From NCBI GenBank assembly GCA_021828445.1, contig JAJZJD010000003.1, positions 1 to 33,297 on the forward strand: a stretch of DNA of 33,297 nucleotides, written 5' to 3'. Positions 16,510-25,575 of the stretch are shown in pieces (position 1 is the first letter of the stretch; the number at the start of each line of letters is the position of its first letter). Both the position numbers and the translations under genes were made by a program. The DNA comes from a bacterium. GTDB taxonomy: Bacteria > SZUA-79 > Acidulodesulfobacterales > Acidulodesulfobacteraceae. The notes below the pieces were generated by a model that saw only the letters and a program-made list of their open reading frames with translations, was not told the DNA's origin and made no database searches.

Positions 16510-18468
16510 ATGAATGATAATTTTATTCTCGGAACCGCCGGTCATATCGACCACGGAAAATCTTCCCTCATTAAAGCTTTAACCGGCATAGAGACCGACA
16601 GATTAGAAGAAGAAAAAAAACGGGGCATAAGTATTGTTTTAGGTTATGCCTATATGCGTTTTCCTTCGGGTATTTCCGCAGGAATAGTCGATGTTCCCGG
16701 TCACGCTAAATTTATCAAGACCATGGTTTCAGGTTCGGCCGGTATGGACGGCGTTTTGCTTGTAATTGCGGCGGACGACGGAATAATGGCGCAGACCAAA
16801 GAGCATCTGCTTATTTTAAAACTTCTCGGAATAAAACTTATAATTCCGGTAATAACGAAGATAGATGCAGTTTCTTCCGAAATCCTCGTAAAAAGAGAAT
16901 CCGAAGTAAAGCAATTTTTAAAAATATACGGTTACGAAAAATTTTCGTCGAATATCTTTGAAGTATCGACAAAATCAGGTAAAGGAATCGAAGAATTAAA
17001 AAAAAATATAGAAAAAATTTTTCAAGAATATAATTCGCAGAGGCAATATAGTAAAATTCATACTCCCGATAAAGTTTTTCTGCCTATAGACAGAATTATT
17101 TCCTCAAAAGGTTTCGGGACGATATTGGCCGGCACCTTAAAGTACGGAACTTTTAAGGTAAACTCCGAAATTCAGATAATGCCGCCGGGTATAACGGCAA
17201 GGGTAAAAAGCATAGAATCGCATAATAAGCCGGTCGATACGGCTTTTAAATCAATGAGAATATCCGTCAACGTTCCTTCGGTAAAAAAAGAAAACGTAAA
17301 ATTTGGAGACGTTATCTCCGAAAAAGATTCTTTAACTGCGTCAAATGCCGTTTTAGCCAAAGTTTTTTACGACTTTGAAAACAAAAAAGACCTTAAAAGC
17401 CATATTAATTTTATGTTTATGACCGGAACGTCGTCCGTTGCCGCCAAAATAATAGTTTTTAATCATGAAAAGAAAATTAAACCGGGAGAATATTCATATG
17501 CTTTGTTTAAATTAAACGGCGAAATAGCTTCGATGACCGGCGAAAAATTTATTATAAGGGATATAGGAGCCGGAAAAACTATCGGCGGCGGTACTATTAT
17601 AGATTCTTCGGCGGATTATGAATACTCCGAAATATTTAACGAATTATACGAAAATATTATTTCCGATAATGCAAACGAAGCGGTTTACGGTTTTGTAAAA
17701 ATATTCCAAGTCGTTAATTTAGAAAATATTTATAAAAAATTCAATTTAAATTTATCAGATTTTTTCAGCGTTATAGAGCGGCTAAGAAATGACGGAAAAA
17801 TAATAACAGGCAATAAAAACAGGTATGCATTTACTTCGGATTTTTATAATAAAGGAAAAAAAATATTAACGGGAATTATAGGAAAAGATAAAAAAATTTA
17901 CGGCAAAACCGAACTTTTCAATGTTTTTACGGAAAGCCTAAGCGGGGAAAATATTTATAAAGCGGCTTATAAAACGGCGGATATTTTTTTCGATATTTTG
18001 ATAAACGATTTGTTAAGCGAAAAGTATATATCATACGACAGTATAGGAAATATAATTCCGAAAGGGCTTGAATGGGTTAAAGAAATTAAAACGGACATTC
18101 CGCCGGAATATGCCGGCGCGGCAAAAAAAATAGAAAATTTATTAATTTCAAACGGAAACAGCGTTCCTGACTACGGCGATTTAGAAAGAAAAATCGCCCT
18201 GCCCAGAAACACATTAAATTATATATTGAGTTTAATGCTTAAGTCGTCAAAAATCGTAAAAGTCAAACGCGATATGTATTATTTAAAAGAACAGATTGAC
18301 GGCATAAAATCGAAATTAGACGTTTTTTTCGATAAAAATGAAAAATTGGAGCCTAAGGATATAAAAGAAATTGCCGGAGTTTCCCGAAAATATGCCATAC
18401 CTCTGCTGGAATATTTCGACGGTATCGGATATACGGTAAAAAAAGGAGAATACAGAATTAAAAAATAA
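16510..18468 (+). CDS. selB: Selenocysteine-specific elongation factor SelB
   Basis: SelB delivers Sec-tRNA to UGA codons that carry a SECIS hairpin. The protein has 652 residues, slightly longer than E. coli SelB (614). The GTPase domain has G1 GHIDHGKSS (11-19), the SelB-type switch GIETDRLEEEKKRGISI (26-42), G3 DVPGH (61-65) and TKID as G4. EF-Tu-like domains 2 and 3 follow. The C-terminal third (from about 400) is made of winged-helix repeats that bind SECIS RNA; the last one contains LEPKDIKEIAGVSRKYAIPLLEYFDGIGYT, the conserved final wing. The gene shows the organism makes selenoproteins, but selA, selC and selD are not in this window. Confidence 0.96.
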   Translation: MNDNFILGTAGHIDHGKSSLIKALTGIETDRLEEEKKRGISIVLGYAYMRFPSGISAGIVDVPGHAKFIKTMVSGSAGMDGVLLVIAADDGIMAQTKEHLLILKLLGIKLIIPVITKIDAVSSEILVKRESEVKQFLKIYGYEKFSSNIFEVSTKSGKGIEELKKNIEKIFQEYNSQRQYSKIHTPDKVFLPIDRIISSKGFGTILAGTLKYGTFKVNSEIQIMPPGITARVKSIESHNKPVDTAFKSMRISVNVPSVKKENVKFGDVISEKDSLTASNAVLAKVFYDFENKKDLKSHINFMFMTGTSSVAAKIIVFNHEKKIKPGEYSYALFKLNGEIASMTGEKFIIRDIGAGKTIGGGTIIDSSADYEYSEIFNELYENIISDNANEAVYGFVKIFQVVNLENIYKKFNLNLSDFFSVIERLRNDGKIITGNKNRYAFTSDFYNKGKKILTGIIGKDKKIYGKTELFNVFTESLSGENIYKAAYKTADIFFDILINDLLSEKYISYDSIGNIIPKGLEWVKEIKTDIPPEYAGAAKKIENLLISNGNSVPDYGDLERKIALPRNTLNYILSLMLKSSKIVKVKRDMYYLKEQIDGIKSKLDVFFDKNEKLEPKDIKEIAGVSRKYAIPLLEYFDGIGYTVKKGEYRIKK

Positions 18469-18492
18469 AACATCCCATTTTTTCCGTTTTTT

Positions 18493-18501
18493 TGCTATAA
18501 T
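18493..18501 (+). promoter_or_regulatory. Extended -10 promoter of the menaquinone operon
   Basis: TGCTATAAT is a perfect extended -10 (TGN-TATAAT). A start near 18508 would give a 58-base AT-rich leader to the ubiD ATG at 18566. No recognisable -35. Confidence 0.6.
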
Positions 18502-18565
18502 AGAAGACGGAATAAACTTTAGCTTAATTTTCAATAATTTAATTTGTATTATTTTAATAAACTAT

Positions 18566-20017
18566 ATGCCTTATAAAGATCTGCACGAATTTATCGGAGT
18601 TTTAGAAAAAGACGGCGACCTAAAAAGGATCAGCGCTCCGGTCGACAGGATTTTGGAAATCGCCGAAATTGCAGACAGGACGGTAAAAAAAGAGGGTCCG
18701 GCTCTTTTATTCGAAAACGTTAAAGGATATAATTTTCCCGTTTTAATAAATATGTTCGGCTCCAACAAGCGAATATTGAAGGCTTTTGAAGTCGAAAATC
18801 TCGACGGCGTAGCAAAAAGGATAGAAGAAATAATAGACCCCGAAATTCCTACCAATTTTTTTGAAAAGATAAAATCTCTTTCAAAGCTTAAAAAACTTGC
18901 GGATTATATGCCTAAAATAGTAAAAAACGCTAAATGCAAAGAGGTTATTGTGGATAAACCGCCTCTTTTAGATATTCTGCCGGTTTTAAAAACATGGCCG
19001 GAAGACGGCGGTCCGTTTATTACTCTTCCGCTTGTTTTTACTAAAGATCCCGAAAAAGGCTCTACTAACGTAGGCATGTACAGAATGCAGGTTTACGACG
19101 ATACTTCATGCGGGATGCACTGGCATATACATAAAGACGGCGCAAGACATTTCAGAAAATATAAGGAATTAGGAAAAAAAATACCGGTTTCGGTAGTAAT
19201 AGGTTCAGATCCGTCCGTTATTTATTCGGCAACCGCTCCTCTGCCTCCGGATATCGAAGAGATGATGTTTGCGGGTTTTTTAAGAGGCGAAGCGGTCGAA
19301 TTAGTTAAATGCGAGACTAACGATATATATGTTCCGGCTAACGCCGAATTCGTGCTTGAAGGATACATAGACCCGGCCGAGGATTTAAGGATAGAAGGAC
19401 CTTTCGGCGATCATACGGGATATTATTCGTTGGAAGATTTTTATCCCGTTTTTCACGTAACTTTGATAACGCACAGGAAAGATGCGGTATATCCGGCTAC
19501 GATAGTAGGCAAGCCTCCCATGGAAGACTGTTATATAGGAAAAGCTACCGAAAGGTTTTTTCTTCCGGCTATAAAAAAGATTTTTCCGGAAATAGTAGAT
19601 ATGAATCTTCCTTTCGAGGGAATATTTCACGACCTTGCTTTCGTAAGCATTAAAAAAAGTTATCCGGGGCATGCAAAGAAGATTATGCACGGCATATGGG
19701 GACTGGGTTTAATGATGTTTACCAAAATTATAGTAATACTTGACGAAGACGTAAACGTTCAGGACAGAAGCGAGGTTATCTGGAGGATTTGCAACAATAT
19801 AGACCCTAAAAGAGATATAACTTTCGTAGAAGGGCCGATAGACGTTTTAGAGCATGCTTCCGATATTCCTAATTACGGCTCAAAAATGGGCATCGACGCT
19901 ACGAAAAAATGGGCATCGGAAGGCTATAAAAGAAAATGGCCGAACGATATAACGATGTCCGAAGAAATAAAAAAACTTGTCGATGCAAAATGGAAAGAGT
20001 ACGGTATCGATGCTTAA
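18566..20017 (+). CDS. ubiD: UbiD family decarboxylase (menaquinone, MqnL-type)
   Basis: This is a prenylated-FMN-dependent decarboxylase of 483 residues. The catalytic stretch EGPFGDHTGYY holds the Glu and the acidic residue five positions later that act in the active site, and MYRMQVYDDTSCGMHWHIHKDGARH is the family's cofactor/metal-binding segment. PLPPDIEEMMFAGFLRGEAVELVKCETND and the C-terminal IDVLEHASD are also typical. Followed in overlap by a prenyltransferase, UbiX and MqnE, it most probably decarboxylates the 1,4-dihydroxy-6-naphthoate-type intermediate of the futalosine pathway (MqnL). UbiD enzymes also act in ubiquinone and aromatic-acid pathways, so the substrate is inferred from neighbours. 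Confidence 0.92.
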   Translation: MPYKDLHEFIGVLEKDGDLKRISAPVDRILEIAEIADRTVKKEGPALLFENVKGYNFPVLINMFGSNKRILKAFEVENLDGVAKRIEEIIDPEIPTNFFEKIKSLSKLKKLADYMPKIVKNAKCKEVIVDKPPLLDILPVLKTWPEDGGPFITLPLVFTKDPEKGSTNVGMYRMQVYDDTSCGMHWHIHKDGARHFRKYKELGKKIPVSVVIGSDPSVIYSATAPLPPDIEEMMFAGFLRGEAVELVKCETNDIYVPANAEFVLEGYIDPAEDLRIEGPFGDHTGYYSLEDFYPVFHVTLITHRKDAVYPATIVGKPPMEDCYIGKATERFFLPAIKKIFPEIVDMNLPFEGIFHDLAFVSIKKSYPGHAKKIMHGIWGLGLMMFTKIIVILDEDVNVQDRSEVIWRICNNIDPKRDITFVEGPIDVLEHASDIPNYGSKMGIDATKKWASEGYKRKWPNDITMSEEIKKLVDAKWKEYGIDA

Positions 20018-20897
20018 AAAAATTAAAAACACTTTAGAATTAGTAAAATTTTCCCATACTATTTTCGTTCTGCCTTTTGCGCTGAGCGCTTTTTTTCTTG
20101 CTTTTTACGATAAATATCCGCATTCTTTCGGCACGCCTTTTTTTTACTATAAAATAATATGGATTATTATCGCAATGGCTTCAGGAAGAAGCGGAGCTAT
20201 GGCGTTCAACAGGATAATCGACAGAAAAATAGACGCTAAAAACAAAAGGACTATGTCGAGGACGCTTCCAAAAGGCGAGCTGTCCGTTTTGTACAGCGTT
20301 ATTTTCGGAATACTGTCTTATGCGGTGCTTGTAATTGCGGCATATGAACTTAATTTTACCTGCTTCGTGCTTGCCCCATTAGTGATAGCTTTTGTAACTT
20401 TTTATTCTTTTACTAAAAGATTCACTTTTTTTTCCCATCTCGTGCTTGGAATAAGCATGGCATTAGGGCCTCTGGGAACCTGGCTTGCCGTAACCGGCAG
20501 TTTGGATTATAAAATTTTAATTCTCGGTCTTGCGGTAGTTTTCTGGGGCGCCGGATTCGATATACTTTATGCCGTAATGGATTACGATTTCGACGTCGCA
20601 AACGGACTTTTTTCGGCGCCGGCGAAATTCGGAGTTAAAAATGCCGTAATAACTGCCAGGATATTGCATTTATTTGCCTTGTTCTGCCTTGTTTATTTAT
20701 ATTTTTTATTTAATCTTAATTTTTTATATATTATCGGGATAGTGCTGGTTACCGGATTTTTTGCATACGAGCATATTCTTGTTTTTAAAAGTTTGGATAA
20801 TATCGACATGGCGTTTTTTACCATGAACGGTTATATATCTATTACTTTTTTCGTATTTATGTCGCTAAGCATAGCGTATTATTATAAATTATTATAA
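20010..20897 (+). CDS. mqnP: UbiA-type polyprenyltransferase (MqnP-like)
   Basis: This integral membrane prenyltransferase attaches an isoprenoid tail to an aromatic ring. I start it at the ATG at 20010 (295 residues), because this begins the usual MLKKIKNTLELVKFSHTIFVLPFAL and overlaps ubiD by only 8 bases; an earlier ATG at 19977 would add 11 residues inside ubiD. Both Asp-rich motifs are present: N67-x3-D71-x3-D75 (NRIIDRKIDAKN) and D191-x3-D195 (DYDFDVANGLFS). There are about eight hydrophobic segments. The context (UbiD, UbiX, MqnE) supports the menaquinone (futalosine) version MqnP rather than UbiA of ubiquinone synthesis. Confidence 0.92.
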   Translation: MLKKIKNTLELVKFSHTIFVLPFALSAFFLAFYDKYPHSFGTPFFYYKIIWIIIAMASGRSGAMAFNRIIDRKIDAKNKRTMSRTLPKGELSVLYSVIFGILSYAVLVIAAYELNFTCFVLAPLVIAFVTFYSFTKRFTFFSHLVLGISMALGPLGTWLAVTGSLDYKILILGLAVVFWGAGFDILYAVMDYDFDVANGLFSAPAKFGVKNAVITARILHLFALFCLVYLYFLFNLNFLYIIGIVLVTGFFAYEHILVFKSLDNIDMAFFTMNGYISITFFVFMSLSIAYYYKLL

Positions 20898-20930
20898 ATT
20901 ATTAGAAAAATTTATCGGCTCGGCTTTAAA

Positions 20931-21668
20931 ATGACGAAAAAATATTCATACATTCTTGCTATAACCGGCGCGTCCGGAGTAATATACGGTCTGAGCCTTC
21001 TTAAAGCTTTAATCGAGCATTCTTATTTCGTACACCTTATCGTTTCCGAGCCGGGTTTTACGGTAATGAAAGACGAACTTGATATGTTTAAAAACGGTTA
21101 TAATAATGAAGATAAAGCAAAAATTAGCAATAACGGCAATCCCGTAATTTCTAATTTCGACGCAAAACAAGAAATATTAAACTCTATAAAACTTAACTTA
21201 ACGTCAAGTTCCGATATTGCTTCTTCGGATGCGGCTTTTAACTCTTACGCAGGTATGTTTGAACTCTTAGACGAAAAATTTCTGGAGTCTAAAATTGCGA
21301 GCGGTTCGGCAAAAGAGGTGAAAGGCATGGCGGTAGTCCCGTGTTCTATGGGTTCGCTGGCAAGGATAGCATGCGGAATTTCCGGAAATTTAATTGAACG
21401 TGCGGCGGACGTAGTTTTAAAAGAAAAAAAAAGACTCGTAGTATGCCCGCGAGAAACTCCGCTCAACGATATACACCTTAAGAACATGCTGTCGCTATAT
21501 TCATCAGGTGCAATAATACTTCCGCTGATCCCCGGTTTTTATAATAAGCCTAAAACGGTAAGCGATATAGTCGATTTTATGACCGGCAGAATTTTGGACA
21601 GCCTTTCTATAGAGAACGATATATATAAAAGATGGGAAGGTTATAACGGAAAATATAATGAAAAATAA
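20931..21668 (+). CDS. ubiX: Flavin prenyltransferase UbiX (with internal insertion)
   Basis: UbiX makes prenylated FMN, the cofactor needed by UbiD, so it serves the decarboxylase two genes upstream. Motifs are ITGASGVIYG (11-20), ASGSAKEVKGMAVVPCSMGSLARIACG (124-149), NLIERAADVVLKEKKRLVVCPRETPL (153-178), and the C-terminal LPLIPGFYNKPKTVSDIVDFM. The protein has 245 residues, about 50 more than usual. The extra part is at about 55-107, a polar Asn/Ser-rich stretch (NGYNNEDKAKISNNGN..., TSSSDIASSDAAFNS) between the second strand and the active-site loop; it looks flexible. The stop overlaps mqnE by 11 bases. Confidence 0.93.
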   Translation: MTKKYSYILAITGASGVIYGLSLLKALIEHSYFVHLIVSEPGFTVMKDELDMFKNGYNNEDKAKISNNGNPVISNFDAKQEILNSIKLNLTSSSDIASSDAAFNSYAGMFELLDEKFLESKIASGSAKEVKGMAVVPCSMGSLARIACGISGNLIERAADVVLKEKKRLVVCPRETPLNDIHLKNMLSLYSSGAIILPLIPGFYNKPKTVSDIVDFMTGRILDSLSIENDIYKRWEGYNGKYNEK

Positions 21669-22740
21669 AAATTTTGATTTAATCAAGGAAAAAGTTTATA
21701 ATGATATAAGGCTTACGGTTGAAGACGCCCTGTTTTTATTCGAATCTAAAGACCTGCTTTCCATAGGAGAGCTTGCGAACTATAAGAATAATAAAATTAA
21801 CGGAAGCAGCGTTTATTATATAGTTAATATTCATGTTAACTATACCAATATATGCATAAACAGGTGCGCATTTTGCGCCTTTTACAGGACGGGGAAAGAA
21901 AGCGACGCATATTCTATGAGCATAGACGAAATAATAGAATATATAGGAAAACATCATAAATTGAATAATTTTAAAGAAGTCCATATAGTTGGAGGCCTTC
22001 ATCCGTCGCTGCCTTACGGATTTTATTTAGACATGGTCCGCAGAATAAAAAAAGAATTTCCTTCCCTTATGATTCAGGCGTTTACCGCCGTAGAAATAGA
22101 CTACTTGTCTAAAATTTCGGGTTTGCCGGTAGAAACCGTGCTGTATGATTTAAAAGAAAGCGGTTTAAACAGTCTTCCCGGAGGCGGCGCCGAAATTTTT
22201 AATCCTGCCGTCAGAAATAAACTTTGCCCAAATAAAATCGGCGGCGAGAGATGGATTTATATTCATAAAGCGGCGCATAAGACGGGAATCGTTTCAAACG
22301 CGTCAATGCTTTACGGAGTAAAAGAAAGCTGCGCCGACAGGGTAAGCCACTTAAACGACATAAGAAACGCGCAAGACGAATCGGGAGGTTTTAAATCTTT
22401 CATCCCGTTTGCATTCCAGCCGAAAAACACCGCGGTCAAAAATTCATCGCTTACTTCCGGTTACGACGACCTTAAAGTTATTGCGACTGCCCGCCTTTTT
22501 TTAGATAATTTTAAACATATAAAAACTTTTTTCGTAAATCTCGGCATTAATCTTGCACAGGTATCTCTTTCTTTCGGCGCCGACGATTTCGACGGAACCC
22601 TGATAGAGGAAAAAATATCACATAACGCCGGTTCTTCTCAGCCCTCCGGCCTCAGCGTCAAAAATTTAAAAAAAATAATAACCGAAACTGGCAGGATACC
22701 CGTAGAAAGAGATACGGCTTATAATATAGCTTATAATTAA
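21658..22740 (+). CDS. mqnE: Aminofutalosine synthase MqnE (radical SAM)
   Basis: MqnE uses SAM to join 3-[(1-carboxyvinyl)oxy]benzoate to the adenosyl radical, giving aminofutalosine on the way to menaquinone. The protein has 360 residues. The 4Fe-4S cluster motif is C66-x3-C70-x2-C73 (CINRCAFC). Further motifs are VHIVGGLHPSLP, AFTAVEIDY, LNSLPGGGAEIF, SNASMLYG and the end HNAGSSQPSGL...PVERDTAYN. I prefer MqnE over the related MqnC because of the HIVGGLHP and VERDT motifs. The gene closes the ubiD-mqnP-ubiX-mqnE operon; mqnA, mqnB, mqnC and mqnD are not in the window. Confidence 0.9.
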   Translation: MKNKNFDLIKEKVYNDIRLTVEDALFLFESKDLLSIGELANYKNNKINGSSVYYIVNIHVNYTNICINRCAFCAFYRTGKESDAYSMSIDEIIEYIGKHHKLNNFKEVHIVGGLHPSLPYGFYLDMVRRIKKEFPSLMIQAFTAVEIDYLSKISGLPVETVLYDLKESGLNSLPGGGAEIFNPAVRNKLCPNKIGGERWIYIHKAAHKTGIVSNASMLYGVKESCADRVSHLNDIRNAQDESGGFKSFIPFAFQPKNTAVKNSSLTSGYDDLKVIATARLFLDNFKHIKTFFVNLGINLAQVSLSFGADDFDGTLIEEKISHNAGSSQPSGLSVKNLKKIITETGRIPVERDTAYNIAYN

Positions 22741-22796
22741 CGGAATAATTAATAACAATTTAAATTAATGTTTTAAAAAGTTTAAGGAGGCTAAAA

Positions 22797-23324
22797 ATGT
22801 TTAACTTAAACGAATTTGTATTTTATCCGGGCTACGGAGTTTGTACGGTAGAATCTATTTCTAAAAAAACGATAGGTTCCGCCGAAATGTCTTTTTACAA
22901 TATCAGGGTTTTAGAAAACAACGCGAAAATTATGATACCGGTAAAAAACGAGGCTGAAGTCGGACTTCGTCTTTTAATTAAAGAGAACGAGATACAGAAG
23001 GTTTTCGACGTTCTTGAGGAGAAAAGCGAAAAAAAGTCTTTCGCAAAAAAAGAATCCTGGAACAAAAGATTTAACGGATACAATATAAAATTATGCTCCT
23101 CATGCCTTTTTGAAGTTGCCGAAGTTCTGAGGGATTTATATACGTTAAAATGCGAAAAGGAATTGTCCTTCGCCGAAAAGAAAATGTTTGAAAAGGCAAA
23201 ACATTTAATAATAAAAGAAATTTCTACGGTTATGAACATGTCCGAAACATTCGTAGAAGAGAAAATAAAAAAAATATTTATTAAAAAAACCGAAACGCCT
23301 CAAAGTTTAAAATTGGATGCATAA
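22797..23324 (+). CDS. carD: CarD family transcriptional regulator
   Basis: This 175-residue protein has an N-terminal CarD/CdnL/TRCF RNA-polymerase-interaction domain: FNLNEFVFYPGYGVCTVESI, then MSFYNIRVLENNAKIMIPV, where the family has VxYPxHGVGxI and a later MxPV motif. The helical C-terminal half is Lys/Glu-rich and binds DNA near the -10 element in known members. A strong AAGGAGG ribosome site lies before the ATG. It is followed after 45 bases by the yacL-like gene, a pairing widespread in deltaproteobacteria and Firmicutes. It is probably a housekeeping regulator of promoter opening. Confidence 0.93.
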   Translation: MFNLNEFVFYPGYGVCTVESISKKTIGSAEMSFYNIRVLENNAKIMIPVKNEAEVGLRLLIKENEIQKVFDVLEEKSEKKSFAKKESWNKRFNGYNIKLCSSCLFEVAEVLRDLYTLKCEKELSFAEKKMFEKAKHLIIKEISTVMNMSETFVEEKIKKIFIKKTETPQSLKLDA

Positions 23325-23369
23325 ATTTTAATTTAAATTTAAACGCTTATTATAATATTTATCATATAG

Positions 23370-24485
23370 ATGAAAATTTTTAATAAAAAACCTATTCTTT
23401 TCGTCAGGGTATCTCTCGTTCTTATTTCGGCCGTTCTTGGTTTTTTAATCGGAAAAGAATACTGGCATAACGATTTTTTATCTTACGTAGGATTGCTGTT
23501 CGGTTTTACCATAGGCTTTATTGTTATATCCGTCGAAAAAAGCATGGAATCTATTTCGACCAAAAAAATACTAACCGGAGGAATCGGGCTTTTTATAGGG
23601 CTTTTTATAATCAATTATATTACGTACCAGCTTTTTAAATCTTTTTTTACCGGTTCGGATCTTGGTTATATTACATATGCTTTCGTAAATTTCGTCGCGG
23701 GTTATCTGGGATTAATTATAGGACTTAGGGTGAGCGACGATTTTTCGGTCGGCATAAGAATGCAGGGCGGGACCGCCTCCGGCGGAGTCGGAGAGCAGAA
23801 CCGGTTTAGGCAGGAAATGAACGCCGCTGCTAATATTTACGGCGTTAAAGCCGAAGATTCCGAACAGTGCCGCAATTACAAAGTTATAGATACCAGCTCT
23901 TTAATAGACGGAAGAATATTAGACGTATCTAAGACCGGTTTTATCGACGGAACTTTCGTTATTCCATCGTTTGTTTTACATGAACTGCAGCATATAGCAG
24001 ATTCCCAGGATCCGCTGAAAAGAGTTAAAGGCAGGAGAGGATTGGACATACTTAAAGAACTAAGGGAAGACAAAAATATTAATATAAAATTTACCGACGT
24101 CGATTATCCGAACATCAAAGAAGTAGATGCAAAGTTAATCGCTTTTGCAAAAGAAAATAACGGCAAGATTATTACAACGGATTTTAATCTTAATAAAGTT
24201 GCGCAGGTCAGGAATATAAGGGTCTTAAATATAAACGATTTAGTTAAGGCGCTTAGGCCTATTCTTTTGCCCGGCGAAAACATGACCGTTTTAATTGCAA
24301 AAGAAGGCAGGGAAAAAAATCAGGGCATAGCTTATATGGACGACGGAACTATGGTAGTAGTCGAAGATGCCATGAAATTAGTCGGTTCGGAATTAGATGT
24401 CGTCGTGACGAGCGTGCTCCAGACTTCCAGCGGCAGAATGATATTTACGAAAATAAACAGCGAAAAAGAGCATGCAGTCGTATAA
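23370..24485 (+). CDS. YacL-type PIN/TRAM domain membrane protein
   Basis: This 371-residue protein has about four membrane segments in residues 10-120, a linker, a PIN nuclease domain (about 171-290) and a C-terminal TRAM RNA-binding domain (about 295-360). The acidic PIN residues are present: Asp174 (VIDTSSLIDGRI), Glu205 (VLHELQ), Asp253 (DAKLIAFA) and Asp271 (ITTDFNLN), so it should be an active endoribonuclease at the membrane. Family members (Bacillus YacL) have a poorly known role. A TATAAT at 23351-23356 lies 13 bases before the ATG and may be a local promoter, but no -35 is convincing. In relatives the next genes are ispD and ispF in the same direction; here those are reversed. Confidence 0.9.
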   Translation: MKIFNKKPILFVRVSLVLISAVLGFLIGKEYWHNDFLSYVGLLFGFTIGFIVISVEKSMESISTKKILTGGIGLFIGLFIINYITYQLFKSFFTGSDLGYITYAFVNFVAGYLGLIIGLRVSDDFSVGIRMQGGTASGGVGEQNRFRQEMNAAANIYGVKAEDSEQCRNYKVIDTSSLIDGRILDVSKTGFIDGTFVIPSFVLHELQHIADSQDPLKRVKGRRGLDILKELREDKNINIKFTDVDYPNIKEVDAKLIAFAKENNGKIITTDFNLNKVAQVRNIRVLNINDLVKALRPILLPGENMTVLIAKEGREKNQGIAYMDDGTMVVVEDAMKLVGSELDVVVTSVLQTSSGRMIFTKINSEKEHAVV

Positions 24486-24588
24486 AAACCGGAACGTAAT
24501 TATTTTTTCGATTAAATTGCGCATGCGTTTGAAACGGTAATGGAAACGAAATTAAATCCGGCCCCATTATCCGACCTCATTATTTAAG

Positions 24589-24610
24589 GCGATTAATATC
24601 GCAATTTTAT
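24589..24610 (+). terminator. Weak hairpin between yacL and ispD
   Basis: GCGAT (24589-24593) and ATCGC (24598-24602) pair with a 4-base loop, followed by a short T-rich stretch. It lies in the 136-bp gap between convergent genes and may end one or both transcripts. The rest of that gap shows nothing recognisable. Confidence 0.3.
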
Positions 24611-24621
24611 TAATGAATCAG

Positions 24622-25425
24622 TTATCGGTTTTCGGCATGGAATTTTTTTAAAAACATTTCGGCTATTTCAACGTCCAAAGCCGACGTTATTTTGATGTTT
24701 AAATCGGTAGATTGTACGGGGAACACGGACAAACCTAAATTTTCGACCAAAGATACGTCGTCGGTCGAGATAAAATTTTCTTCCGCAGCTTTATAAACGG
24801 CTTTTTTGATAATATCGAACTTAAAAGTCTGCGGAGTTTTGGCAGAGATAAGCCTGTCCCTTAAAAGAGTTTTAAGTTTAACCGCGTCTGCTTTGTTTGC
24901 CGCCGTTTCTGCAATTTTATCTTTTCCTGCGTTAATTTCTTTTATGGTTTCCGTAACGCCTGAGCATAAGAACGCCGCGCCGCATTCCGCAGTTTTATCC
25001 AACAGCATGCTTAATTCGTTATCGGTTACAAAAGGCCTTGCGGAATCGTGGATAAATACGACGGAATTTTCGACGGCGCTTTCAGAACTTTCTTCGGACG
25101 CGTTTGCTTTTATATATTTATCTTCTATATATTTTATCGCATTATAAACGGATTCCTGCCGAGATTTTCCGCCGGTTATAATTTTTATTTTTTTGCTTTT
25201 TTCTTCCGAAAGATTTTTGCCGAAAAAAGCGTTCCAGTTAAAATCGTAAATTTGCGGAGGAGGAACCGTTATTATAATTGCGTCAAAATTAATTTTAGAA
25301 TTTAAAAAAATATCGAGACTGTGCAGGATAATTTCTTTATTTTGTATTTTGATAAGCTGTTTAGGCAAGGAAAAACCGGTACGCGAACCTGTTCCTGCGG
25401 CAAGCAATACGGCGTATATTTTCAT
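24622..25425 (-). CDS. ispD: 2-C-methyl-D-erythritol 4-phosphate cytidylyltransferase
   Basis: IspD activates MEP with CTP in the non-mevalonate isoprenoid pathway, which feeds the prenyl tails used by MqnP, UbiX and MiaA. The CTP-binding motif is AAGTGSRTG with SLPKQ close behind; HDSARPFV, KTPQTFKFD and TDDVSLVENLG are also family motifs. The protein has 267 residues, about 35 more than usual; the surplus sits in two Ala/Ser/Glu-rich segments (around ANASEESSESAVENS and GKDKIAETAANKADAVK) at loop positions. A good AAGGAG site precedes the ATG. It lies downstream of ispF on the same strand but with a 190-bp gap containing a repeat. Confidence 0.93.
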   Translation of the reverse strand: MKIYAVLLAAGTGSRTGFSLPKQLIKIQNKEIILHSLDIFLNSKINFDAIIITVPPPQIYDFNWNAFFGKNLSEEKSKKIKIITGGKSRQESVYNAIKYIEDKYIKANASEESSESAVENSVVFIHDSARPFVTDNELSMLLDKTAECGAAFLCSGVTETIKEINAGKDKIAETAANKADAVKLKTLLRDRLISAKTPQTFKFDIIKKAVYKAAEENFISTDDVSLVENLGLSVFPVQSTDLNIKITSALDVEIAEMFLKKFHAENR

Positions 25426-25575
25426 TTTCCGGCTCCTTATATTCCGTTAAAATAGTGTCTATCATTTCTTTTAGATACCTTATCTTATAAACACATATCG
25501 CTTAAACAGCTCTGTCCCCGCCACAAATGGACATCCGCAAAAAACTTTCTATATTTAATTGACTGTTCCGTATTC

